A stretch of 64,000 nt of DNA from Gimesia fumaroli (GTDB taxonomy: Bacteria; Planctomycetota; Planctomycetia; Planctomycetales; Planctomycetaceae), in NCBI RefSeq assembly GCF_007754425.1, contig NZ_CP037452.1, forward strand, positions 1,808,564-1,872,563. Direction: 5' to 3'. Under the pieces are notes generated by a model, which saw nothing but the letters and a program-made list of their open reading frames with translations, made no database searches and had not been told where the DNA came from. Position 1 is the first letter of the stretch. Every line of letters begins with the position of its first letter. Shown one piece after another: positions 35,484-43,565 of the stretch. The position numbers and the translations under genes were made by a program.

Positions 35484-36641
35484 TTACGAGTGTGACATCC
35501 TTTTGCGAAGAAACCATACGCCAATCAAAAGTACGATCAGGAGATTCAATCCAATCAGGATTGTCTTTGTTGATGAGTTACTGCTGACTTGAGGCTCAGG
35601 GGGGGGGATATTTGGTGGGGGAAGGGGTTTGATCCAGACAGCCTCTCCCGATGAAGTGTCCTGGATGGCGATGTGGTCAGGGACATCGAAGTCGGCATAG
35701 GTAAACACGTCGTCGGCAATGGGTTTGTTGACAGACTGCCATTTGAGATCAGCAGTGAAAACTTCGTTCGTTCCTGAATAGGGTCCCATGAACCGTTTCC
35801 GCTCCACATGGACGGGAACCCACACATCTGACACTTCCTTCCAGGTTGTAGTATTTTCCCACTCAGGAATCCAACTGGAATCATCTTTCACATTCTGTAG
35901 CCTGGTAGATTCGCAAAGAAATTTCGTGGGACTGAAACCTTGTTGAATATCCACTGACAGAATCCATCGCGTGACTTCGTCGTATTCCGTGTTCGTGTAG
36001 GTCCAGATTAATTTCCAGATCGTCTCTGATTCTTTCTCCACAGAAGCAACTGAAAGTGGAAAACCCGTGTCAAACTGGTTCAGTATTTGATCCAGAGAGT
36101 AGCCTCGATCCACCGATAAGACATCAAACAGGGGGGGGCATCTGTAGTCAATATATTCCGTCACGCGGCGGTCTGGAAAGCTGCTGGCTTTAGCAATTGA
36201 GATCAACGGCTGGAAGGACTGCCAGATGGCGATTTTTGATCCGTCGTCACTGAACATCTTGGTCAGTGTTCCCTTTTTCATCTTTGCCGTCGCGGTGCCC
36301 ATCGTCTTGTCGCCCGAGGGGTGCTCGATGTTGTCTGAGTCCACAGTCCAGCCAGGACGAGTCACATCAAATCGTACTTTCATGTCCTCGAAGGCGAGTG
36401 TTCCAGAGACGGGACCGGAGAGGTTTTTTTCAGGCTGCCTCCTGATCTCCATGTTGAGAGAACCCTGATAAGTCGCCAACCCTGATTTCAGACTTTGGCA
36501 ATGCTCTCGAATGCCACTCAAACAAAATTTTACCCTGTCTGCTGCAACATCATCCTGTTCCGGCGGAACGTTTTGGGCGAACGAAGTTGGAACACCAGAA
36601 AAAAAGACGATCATGAGCAGGTTCAGCAGCAGATATCGCAT
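35484..36641 (-). CDS. Exported protein with C-terminal membrane anchor, unknown family
   Basis: A 385-residue protein from ATG 36641 (TTG 36665 would add 8 residues). Signal peptide MRYLLLNLLMIVFFSGVP to SFAQN. The mature part is beta-rich and Trp-rich, reminiscent of LolA/outer-membrane lipoprotein-sorting folds (KMKKGTLTKMFSDDGSKIA, ETIWKLIWTYTNTEYDEVT). A Pro-rich linker (KPLPPPNIPPPEPQ) leads to one C-terminal TM helix (TILIGLNLLIVLLIGVWFL) and a short basic tail, a type I membrane topology. Such proteins are common near planctomycete DUF1559 genes. Function not recognised. Confidence 0.7.
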   Translation of the reverse strand: MRYLLLNLLMIVFFSGVPTSFAQNVPPEQDDVAADRVKFCLSGIREHCQSLKSGLATYQGSLNMEIRRQPEKNLSGPVSGTLAFEDMKVRFDVTRPGWTVDSDNIEHPSGDKTMGTATAKMKKGTLTKMFSDDGSKIAIWQSFQPLISIAKASSFPDRRVTEYIDYRCPPLFDVLSVDRGYSLDQILNQFDTGFPLSVASVEKESETIWKLIWTYTNTEYDEVTRWILSVDIQQGFSPTKFLCESTRLQNVKDDSSWIPEWENTTTWKEVSDVWVPVHVERKRFMGPYSGTNEVFTADLKWQSVNKPIADDVFTYADFDVPDHIAIQDTSSGEAVWIKPLPPPNIPPPEPQVSSNSSTKTILIGLNLLIVLLIGVWFLRKRMSHS

Positions 36642-37057
36642 GGTGATTAAGTACCCTTCTTTCAAGGATCTGAGGAATCAACGCCATGTGTTTCGAACAA
36701 CCCGTTATGCCTGGTCACGATCCGTATGATACGTTCGGCTGAAAGCAGCTTTCAAAACGGTAGTCTCGTCGCAAACAAAAACGAATCGAGAACCAGGTGA
36801 AAACTGCTGCCGCCTTGAGGGCTGATTCAGGTAGATTACCGGACATGAAAAGACCCTCACTGGCGATTTTTTACCAAAACTCTCAGGGAGAGTTAAAACA
36901 TGATCGCCGGGAGCGGTTAAAATAATAAAGAACTCCAGACAGAGATTATTTTACCAATGATTCGTCTCGGTTGTATATTCATGTGCATAAAGTGATTGAA
37001 TGAACACTAAGTTGCGGTGTCATTCAGGTCTGATACCTGTTTTTCCCCCGGATCGTT
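36642..37057. other. Intergenic region (416 bp)
   Basis: A spacer between two minus-strand genes. No RNA gene, repeat or supported frame is visible. It probably contains the promoter of the membrane-anchored protein gene at its left end. Confidence 0.45.
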
Positions 37058-38323
37058 TTAGTGGCCGAATATAATACGTGCCATGTCAGTCTCTTTCTGT
37101 CGGACGAATTCGATCGTGGACGAGTAATCAACGCCGATTGAGCCCATCGGCTCTGAAATGGAGCCTGGACGATTCGCGCGGTCGATTGGTTCCTCGTTTC
37201 CTTTCACGGTGAAGAGTGATCTGAACAATTTGGGTTGTATGGAAGAAGAGATGGTGCTCACCGTTCCATTTGCCCAAAGGAAGGCACCTTGTTGTTCTTG
37301 TTGGAATGCGAGTAATGCGCCGAAACTCTGAGCGTCTCCAGGCCCTTTCAGGTCTGGAGTGAATGTGACGTCGGAAGGTTTGAGCCAATCCACAGATTTG
37401 TGGGGAGAAGCCGTGCCAATGAGCAGTGTGTTGTGTGTTCCATCAGAAAAGTCGTCGATCTTCATTCCGTGGACGCCGGCTTTATAGTCACCCATCATCC
37501 ATTGCTCAGGATCATGGTTGGTCAATCCTTGCGGATTGAATGCCGTCTCTCCACCGACAATTGAGAGGAAGTGCGTTGCCGTAGCGGAAAAACGTTTGTC
37601 AGATGAAAAGCGATAGACATCGGGGATTTCTTTCAGCAGTTTCTTATTATTGGGTCCATTCCAGGGTTCGTCGAAGTGATATCGATTAAACAAATCTGTA
37701 TGGTCAAGAAAAGGTAAGATCAAGACTCGCCAGCTATGCCACGGTTTCCCATCCGGTCCACGTATCACGACAGGCGGAAATCCACCAAACGTCTCTCGCC
37801 AGTTATGCAGCGCTTTACCGATCGTGAGCAATTTTGAAATCGCTTGAGTTCGTTCGGATGGTTCTTCAAGATCGGCGACGGGAATTGTTTTGATTTCAGC
37901 AGTCGTTGTACCGGGCGGCCTGAACAATGCGATTTTCTGTCCGGCTTTTAAACGCTTGACTGCGGTAGCGGGGAGTCTGGCTGTGGCCTGGTTCTTGTGA
38001 TCAACACTGATGATTTCAACCGGTGATACCCAGGTCCCTTCTGGTGGCAATTGAAATGTTTCGAAAGCAAAGTCAATCTTAGCGCCAAGAAAAGCGAGAT
38101 AATTCCCTTCGGTGATGTCTGAATCGGCTATGCCATTGTTTCCACATTCGATTCGCGGGTTAGACAACCTGGTGAGATTCACCGTGCCGTTGGGGGTTAC
38201 TTTTGCGATAGTGCCGGCATTCACGTGGTAAGGGTTGGTGCGAACCGTCAACAGTTCGCCTGCCGATGCGATGTTGATCGCAGCAAGGATGACGATCAAA
38301 TTTGTGGCGATTAATCGATACAT
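37058..38323 (-). CDS. DUF1559-like exported protein lacking the pilin N-terminus
   Basis: A 421-residue protein from ATG 38323 (ATG 38329, two codons upstream, is equally possible). It has an ordinary signal peptide (MYRLIATNLIVILAAINIAS) instead of the prepilin GFTLIE sequence. Residues ~30-150 form a separate beta-rich domain. From ~165 the DUF1559 signature appears: KLLTIGKALHNWRETFGGFP, SWRVLILPFLDHTDLFNRY, PWNGPNNKKLL, GMKIDDFSDGTHNTLLI. The C-terminal block with H-x9-DG is replaced by FLWANGTVSTISSS. It appears to be the DUF1559 sensor/ligand domain attached to a different N-terminal module. Role unknown. Confidence 0.75.
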   Translation of the reverse strand: MYRLIATNLIVILAAINIASAGELLTVRTNPYHVNAGTIAKVTPNGTVNLTRLSNPRIECGNNGIADSDITEGNYLAFLGAKIDFAFETFQLPPEGTWVSPVEIISVDHKNQATARLPATAVKRLKAGQKIALFRPPGTTTAEIKTIPVADLEEPSERTQAISKLLTIGKALHNWRETFGGFPPVVIRGPDGKPWHSWRVLILPFLDHTDLFNRYHFDEPWNGPNNKKLLKEIPDVYRFSSDKRFSATATHFLSIVGGETAFNPQGLTNHDPEQWMMGDYKAGVHGMKIDDFSDGTHNTLLIGTASPHKSVDWLKPSDVTFTPDLKGPGDAQSFGALLAFQQEQQGAFLWANGTVSTISSSIQPKLFRSLFTVKGNEEPIDRANRPGSISEPMGSIGVDYSSTIEFVRQKETDMARIIFGH

Positions 38324-38658
38324 GCTCATGTCTTCTATCCCATTTGATTTTCGTTTGACCCTATACATTCTACGAAACGCATTTGCTTCACCGCCGGATC
38401 AAAATATTTCACCGCATTCCTTTTGGGGGGAGCGATTCCACAAACGCTGCCTTCACTTTTTTTAAGCGGGATGATTCGAAAAAAACGTACCAGGCTGACA
38501 CAGACAGGCTGCAGGGATCTCAATCTATTTTCTTACCACGAACGCCAGGGAAATTTGGTTTGGTGGTTTAAGGCGACGTCATGAGTGCTGGATTTTCATC
38601 TATGGGTGCCGGATTGTATTGGCTAAGATTTTCGTTTCCGTATTACATTTGTTTTAAA

Positions 38659-38681
38659 CGGCGGCTGACGTCGATCCGCTC
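38659..38681 (+). repeat. REP-like repeat, copy 1
   Basis: CGGCGGCTGACGTCGATCCG and the following CTC match the copies at 39097-39120 and 39184-39209. The inverted repeat CGGCG...CGCCG is partly eroded here. Confidence 0.55.
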
Positions 38682-39096
38682 GTGTAGGAAGTTGCTATGG
38701 ATGACGGTTTTGTTAATGCTGATTTTTGTCAGGGGCGTGGGGGAGTCAAGGAGATGTTGATGATTTTGATGCGGAATTTTCTAATGAACCACTTGCGAAT
38801 GTCCATGAATACCGGGTGTTGTTCTTTGAACGTCGTGCGAAGTCCAACGATGCGTACTGATCAGAGTGAACCAGGGGACGGGGTGTGGAATCAAATCGGT
38901 CTGAAACAAGGGCGTTTTATGGGGAGCGGATCTGCAGGGGGGCGCAAATGGTGGTGCTTAAACCGGTGTCACTCGCGCGCGCGACGTTATCTCCGCATGT
39001 TAGAAAACGGGACGGGGGAGTCAAGAGGTTTGTTTGGTGCCTGTTTTTTAGGGTTTTTAACAGGTTGGAAGCGATAGAACTGTTGGTTAGTTTTTA

Positions 39097-39120
39097 CCGG
39101 CGGCTAGCGCCGACCCGCTC
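39097..39120 (+). repeat. REP-like repeat, copy 2
   Basis: CCGGCGGCTAGCGCCGACCC then GCTC. CGGCG and CGCCG are inverted repeats around GCTAG, so the transcript can form a short hairpin. Confidence 0.6.
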
Positions 39121-39148
39121 AGTTTAAGATGGGAAATGCGTGTTTTGA

Positions 39149-40015
39149 TTAATGGTGATCGTTTTGATTTATGGTCGTTTTTTTACTGGCGGCTCGCGCC
39201 GATCCGTTCTCTTTTTTTCTGGTGAAGGGGGTTTTCCACATGCCGAGGAGTGTTTGCCATTGGGGTTGGTCGAAGTCGGGGAGGCCGAAGTGGATGTTTT
39301 TGAGGTCGTTTCGCATGCGGTAGGTGCCGGCGAGGCGGTCCCAGATGGAGAAGACGGTGGAGTAATTGGAATTGGTTTCGGAGGGGATTTGTGAGTGATG
39401 AATTTTATGCATGTCGGGCGAGACGAAAAGCCAGCGGAAGAAACGATCGGCTTTTCCAATCGAAATGTTGGCGTGATGGAATTGGGTGGATAAAAAGACA
39501 AGCAGGCCGTAGACGATGAGGTACCAGGCTTCGAGGCCGAGCAGGGGAATCAGGAGCAGGCGGAAGAGTGTCGAGAAAATGAGTTCGCCCCAGTGGAAGC
39601 GGGTGGCGGTGGAGACATCCATGTAGGGATCACTGTGATGCATGCGATGGAAACGCCAGAAGAAAGGGATGCGATGATTCATCCAGTGCCAGCAGTAAGT
39701 CCAGGCGTCGAGCAGAACAACGGCGAGGATGGTTTTACCGACTGCTCCCAGCGGCAGATGATTGAGGAGCCCCCAGTGATTATCGTGCGACCATTGAGCA
39801 GCGAATTCGACAGAGACTCCGAAGAGCAGTCCCAGCAGCAGGGCATTTAGAACCGCGAGGATAATGTTATGCAGGGCGTGATGGTATCGTATTTTACTGG
39901 CGACCGGTTTGAATGCGAACCAGCTTTCCCAACTCCAAAAGAGGGCGAGGAGCAGGACCGGTAAGATGCGATGCGCGAGTGACAGAATTTGTAATCCTGA
40001 GAGTTCAGAAAACAT
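39149..40015 (-). CDS. Sterol desaturase/fatty acid hydroxylase superfamily protein
   Basis: A 288-residue integral membrane di-iron enzyme with about four hydrophobic segments. Histidine boxes are complete: HWMNH (110-114), HRMHH (123-127), QFHHANIS (~179-185) and HKIHH (203-207). Members insert or oxidise C-H bonds in lipids, using O2 and a reductant; substrates in planctomycetes are unknown (fatty acid, hopanoid, sterol or ladderane-like lipids are possible). The last ~20 residues (KKENGSARAASKK and a short tail) are encoded by a REP-like repeat and are unlikely to be part of the fold. No clear Shine-Dalgarno. Confidence 0.88.
   Translation of the reverse strand: MFSELSGLQILSLAHRILPVLLLALFWSWESWFAFKPVASKIRYHHALHNIILAVLNALLLGLLFGVSVEFAAQWSHDNHWGLLNHLPLGAVGKTILAVVLLDAWTYCWHWMNHRIPFFWRFHRMHHSDPYMDVSTATRFHWGELIFSTLFRLLLIPLLGLEAWYLIVYGLLVFLSTQFHHANISIGKADRFFRWLFVSPDMHKIHHSQIPSETNSNYSTVFSIWDRLAGTYRMRNDLKNIHFGLPDFDQPQWQTLLGMWKTPFTRKKENGSARAASKKTTINQNDHH
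39184..39209 (+). repeat. REP-like repeat, copy 3, inside the sterol-desaturase gene
   Basis: ACTGGCGGCTCGCGCCGATC then CGTTC. It lies in the 3' coding end of the hydroxylase gene and encodes its tail (GSARAAS, read on the minus strand). Confidence 0.55.
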
Positions 40016-40127
40016 AAGCGCATCAGTTTGATTTGAGGGGAGTGAAAATTCAGTGCCGAGTAACTGCTTTAAAGAGGCACCGCATTTTTCATTCTGTCAG
40101 ATGCTACAGGAGGAGACAAGGGTCCGG

Positions 40128-41945
40128 TTATTGCTCGTGGTAGGCGGCTTTGATTTTTCCCTGCTGTTGCAGCCCTCTCAGAAATTCGATCTGTCTGGGT
40201 TTGGGAAATTTCAGATGATGCATGAGTGCCAGGAGGTCGTTCAGCCTGGGAGTTGCCGACGTGCCAGACGAGGAAATTTCCAGGATCAGATCGTTAAATT
40301 CAAGTTGAGTTGGCTGGAGCAGGACGTTGCCTCTGGTTTGAATGGTGGCGGTTGCCTGATCGATCATCAATTCCGGCGTCTGATTCTTTACCAGCGACGA
40401 TTGCGCCAGGGAGGGTTGAATGGGGATGGAGAGTTTCAGCAAATGTGCCGCCAGTTGTTGTGCCAGTTTCTGATTGGGATGAGGCAGGGAGATCATGATC
40501 ATACTGGTCGATTGCAGCATGGCTTTGGCATTCAGGTTTTGCTGTGCTTTCAGGAACTGGTTGATGGTTTGTGCGATGAGTTGTCCGGTTGCCGGCAGGC
40601 TGGCGGAATCGTTCAGAAAAAACTTGAGATGGGGAATTCCGGTTCCCGAGACGAGTCTGGGGGTGATATCAGAGAGAAGCTCCGCCCCCTGTTCGATGAT
40701 GGCCTGAGATTTATTTTGTGTCTGGTTGGTCTGGAGCATGCCCATGACGATTGCGTTTGCTGCTGGAGCCCCTGTCTGCTGAATGGTTGTGGGCAGCAGA
40801 TAGCCTCCCGTGAGTTTGACATCGGGATTCGCGGCGGTGAGGTAGCATTCAATGCGTTGTCCCTTTTTGACGCCTTGATTGGGGATGTATGCGATGAGGG
40901 AGACATTGGCCAGATTGCCGGTGCGGAGCGGCGTTTTAATCTGTTTGACATTGATGTTCATCGCCGCCATGGAAGATTTCAGTGCCTGGATTGCTTCGGG
41001 AGAGTAGTTGCGTTCTCCCGTTCCGTTGAGTCCTACGACGAGGCCGCTACCTGTGAGTTTGATGATTTCCGCCGGCTGGAATTCTCCCAACTGCGCCAGT
41101 TTCAAAACCGGTTGTGCCTGTGTTTCTCTGGGGACGGGAAGTTGAGAATGGAGGTCGAGTTGAACCAGATTTTTGCTGATGACGGTGGCGGGCAGCATGG
41201 TGTTTGTGATGAAAGGAATGACTGGGATAGTTTGATTCAGCGCCGCATCTTGAGTGGGTATGCCTGTGGTTTTGAAGGTGATGCCTCGATAGGCGGCAAT
41301 GATGTGAACGAGCCGTTCCTGCTGGACGAGGAATGGTTCGGGAGCCGACGCCGGTTTCATCGTTGTTTGGGGAACGGCGTATCCGGCAGAAACGGTCCGT
41401 TTGGGAAAGGGATTAGTCAAGGAGATCTGTTGTACGGTTTTGACTTCGTTTGCTGTGATGTCCTGCTGATCGGCCGGTTTCATTGCCACCTGTCGCACGA
41501 GGTCGGCATCGATGCGGACTAATTCTTCGATTAGCGTGGTGCGTTGTTCTTTCGTGGTTTGTGAGAGGAGCAGGATATTTAAGGCAGGAGGTGAGTCTGC
41601 CGACCGGGATGAAGCAGTGACGAGATTGATGTCTGGTGTTCTGTTTTCCGGGAGGTTGTTAAGCAGACGTCGCTCCTGAGCGAGTTTTTGGTCGGTCGCG
41701 ATGCTGGACAGCTTGGGAGCGGGAGCTGGATTCACTGGGCTTTGATTCGGACCGGCGGGGAAGTCGAGGCTGAGATCGGGAAATTCGTCCGGTTCGGAGA
41801 GTGAAATTTCCAGTTCTGTTTCCGCGGGGGTTTGCTCAGCGTCCTGATTAATACTGAGGAAGCCTTGAATGGATTGCGACAGGAAGAACATGGCCAGTGC
41901 GAACAGGCCCATTCCTGCGAGTATTGAAAATTTGAAGTAGCGCAT
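40128..41945 (-). CDS. FlgI-like (flagellar P-ring) protein, orphan
   Basis: A 605-residue protein from ATG 41945 (GAGGGAAAC directly upstream; a start at 42014 is less likely). Residues ~5-30 are a hydrophobic anchor or signal (KFSILAGMGLFALAMFFLSQ). A long, variable Pro/Gln/Thr-rich part leads, near residue 275, to a FlgI-like domain: IIKLTGSGLVVGLNGTGERN, NVKQIKTPLRTGNLANVSLI, GVKKGQRIECYLTAANPDVK, LTGGYLLPTTIQ. FlgI forms the periplasmic P-ring of the flagellar basal body. No other flagellar gene lies in this window, and the long N-terminal part is not seen in typical FlgI (~370 residues). Either a planctomycete P-ring variant or a repurposed protein. Confidence 0.78.
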   Translation of the reverse strand: MRYFKFSILAGMGLFALAMFFLSQSIQGFLSINQDAEQTPAETELEISLSEPDEFPDLSLDFPAGPNQSPVNPAPAPKLSSIATDQKLAQERRLLNNLPENRTPDINLVTASSRSADSPPALNILLLSQTTKEQRTTLIEELVRIDADLVRQVAMKPADQQDITANEVKTVQQISLTNPFPKRTVSAGYAVPQTTMKPASAPEPFLVQQERLVHIIAAYRGITFKTTGIPTQDAALNQTIPVIPFITNTMLPATVISKNLVQLDLHSQLPVPRETQAQPVLKLAQLGEFQPAEIIKLTGSGLVVGLNGTGERNYSPEAIQALKSSMAAMNINVKQIKTPLRTGNLANVSLIAYIPNQGVKKGQRIECYLTAANPDVKLTGGYLLPTTIQQTGAPAANAIVMGMLQTNQTQNKSQAIIEQGAELLSDITPRLVSGTGIPHLKFFLNDSASLPATGQLIAQTINQFLKAQQNLNAKAMLQSTSMIMISLPHPNQKLAQQLAAHLLKLSIPIQPSLAQSSLVKNQTPELMIDQATATIQTRGNVLLQPTQLEFNDLILEISSSGTSATPRLNDLLALMHHLKFPKPRQIEFLRGLQQQGKIKAAYHEQ

Positions 41946-42274
41946 GTTTCCCTCAGCCTTGAAAATAGGGCTTCGTGAAATGGATTGAAATGAAGATCGG
42001 ATCTGGAGGCGCATCGTGTTGATAGAGAGAGGAGCGAGAACCTTATTGGATATCAGAATTTATGTCAATATGGGTGATCTGGATGAGGGGATTCCCGTTT
42101 TGCGACTTCCGACTGTTGCGTAATTTTTACAAATCAACGTTCTTTAATCTTTGAATAACGGTGCCTGAAAGAGAGATGTTTCGCCCCGGCGATTCAGAGG
42201 CAGCTATATTGGAATTGACCCTGATAGTCGAGTAGTCGTACTATTCCCACATTTCTAAAGTGGCGGGGCAAACG
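41946..42274. other. Intergenic region between divergent genes
   Basis: A 329-bp spacer upstream of the FlgI-like and glycosyltransferase genes; promoters for both should be here. No other element seen. Confidence 0.45.
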
Positions 42275-43537
42275 ATGCCGCAAGTAATACGGCTTAAATA
42301 CATACTATTATTTATCTTACTGATATCCGCATGTTTGAGGTGCGGTGTGGCGGTTTACGTTCAGCGCCAACTTGATCGACAACCTGAACGAACATATGTC
42401 ATTGAAGGTGATGCAGACGGCTATTGGAAGCTGGCGCAGTCGCTCATACATGGCGAGCCGTATTCGATTTATACGCCGCCGCGACGTGTACTGCGGATGC
42501 CTGGCTTTCCCTTCTTTCTGGCTGGTGCGATGTCAGTCGTGGGCGAAGATCATTTTCGTGTGCGATTGATTTTGGCACTCTCGGGAGCTGTCGCCTGCTT
42601 TGTCGTTTATTTATTGGGAAAAGAACTGGTTAATGAAACGATCGGTCTCATCGCGGCAGCGCTGACTGCGGTATCGCCGGTGATGGCGGGGTTCAGTGTT
42701 TTGTTTTTAAGCGAGACCCTGTTCGCTGTGACGATGCTGATTTCATTATGGGTTCTGGTCAAGTTATCGAAAGTTCAATTTAGAGTTGAGGATCAATTTC
42801 AGGGCAGACTCTGGTCTGTGCTGGCGGGGATTTCACTGGCAGTCGCCTTTTATGTGAGACCAAGCTGGCTGTTAATGCTGCCTTTGGTTGTCTTCATTTT
42901 AATTTTAAGTGCAAAGGAGCATCGAACCGCGGCACTGACGCGAGGCTTACTCATCATTGTTGGTTTTACTGTGATGCTGGTGCCCTGGGTTTATCGCAAT
43001 TATCAGGTCACCGGGCATTTTGTCCCGACCACATTGTGGGCTGGTCCGAGTTTGTACGATGGATTGAATCCGCGTGCGACAGGAGACAGTGATATGACTT
43101 TTTTTGATCAAGAGAATGTGTTGAACAGTATGAGTGAATACGAAATGAATCAGCACTATACGAAACGGGCAGTCGAGTATGCGCGGCAGCATCCCGGTCA
43201 TGTCTTTGAACTGATGGGAGCAAAGCTAGTGCGTTACTGGAAGCCTTGGCCGAATGCGACACAGTTCAAGTCGTTCTGGGTCATGGCGGCTGTATCGGTG
43301 TTGTTCATTCCGGTTGTGTTTTTCGCGGGGTATGGTGCCTGGGTTTCGCGGGATCAGTATTTATTGCTGCTGATTACTGTCGGTCCGATTGTTTACTTTT
43401 CACTGATTCATCTGATCTTTGTCAGTTCGTTACGTTATCGGCTGCCTGCGGAGTACAGCTTATACATTTTGTCTGCCGTTGGTTTTTATCAAATGTGCTT
43501 TTCCTCTCGTCAAGGGAAGGAACTCAATCCGGAATAA
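42275..43537 (+). CDS. GT39-like membrane glycosyltransferase (ArnT/PMT type)
   Basis: A 420-residue membrane protein from ATG 42275 (a GTG at 42260 would add 5 residues). About ten hydrophobic segments. The first periplasmic loop has the expected acidic motif and following Arg/Pro landmark (VIEGDADGYWKLAQSLIHGE, then RRVLRMPGFPFFLAG), seen in dolichol/undecaprenyl-phosphate-dependent transferases. LLGKELVNETIGLIAAALTA and SPVMAGFSVLFLSETLF are also typical. It likely transfers a sugar from a lipid carrier to a glycan, lipid or protein. Its end overlaps the open part of the next gene's frame, but that gene starts 28 bp after this stop, so they may form an operon. Confidence 0.8.
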   Translation: MPQVIRLKYILLFILLISACLRCGVAVYVQRQLDRQPERTYVIEGDADGYWKLAQSLIHGEPYSIYTPPRRVLRMPGFPFFLAGAMSVVGEDHFRVRLILALSGAVACFVVYLLGKELVNETIGLIAAALTAVSPVMAGFSVLFLSETLFAVTMLISLWVLVKLSKVQFRVEDQFQGRLWSVLAGISLAVAFYVRPSWLLMLPLVVFILILSAKEHRTAALTRGLLIIVGFTVMLVPWVYRNYQVTGHFVPTTLWAGPSLYDGLNPRATGDSDMTFFDQENVLNSMSEYEMNQHYTKRAVEYARQHPGHVFELMGAKLVRYWKPWPNATQFKSFWVMAAVSVLFIPVVFFAGYGAWVSRDQYLLLLITVGPIVYFSLIHLIFVSSLRYRLPAEYSLYILSAVGFYQMCFSSRQGKELNPE

Positions 43538-43565
43538 CACCGGATCTTGCGTGGTTTTTATCGTT

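Larger units (their letters stand above)
38324..39148. other. Repeat-bearing intergenic region (825 bp)
   Basis: No gene is convincing here. Two REP-like CGGCGGCT-type repeats lie inside and a third falls just to the right. A 126-codon plus-strand frame covers part of it but has no Shine-Dalgarno and an odd Met/Cys/Gly-rich composition. An ACCACGAA sequence near 38537 is a weak third example of the dispersed ACCACGAAA motif. Confidence 0.5.

Noticed and set aside
38697..39077. A 126-codon plus-strand frame in the repeat region
   Set aside because: It is rich in Met, Cys and Gly and has no RBS or family. Nearby REP-like repeats make coding unlikely.
40053..41522. A 489-codon plus-strand frame
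   Set aside because: It is antisense to the FlgI-like gene; Cys/Arg/Phe-rich composition and no recognisable motif.
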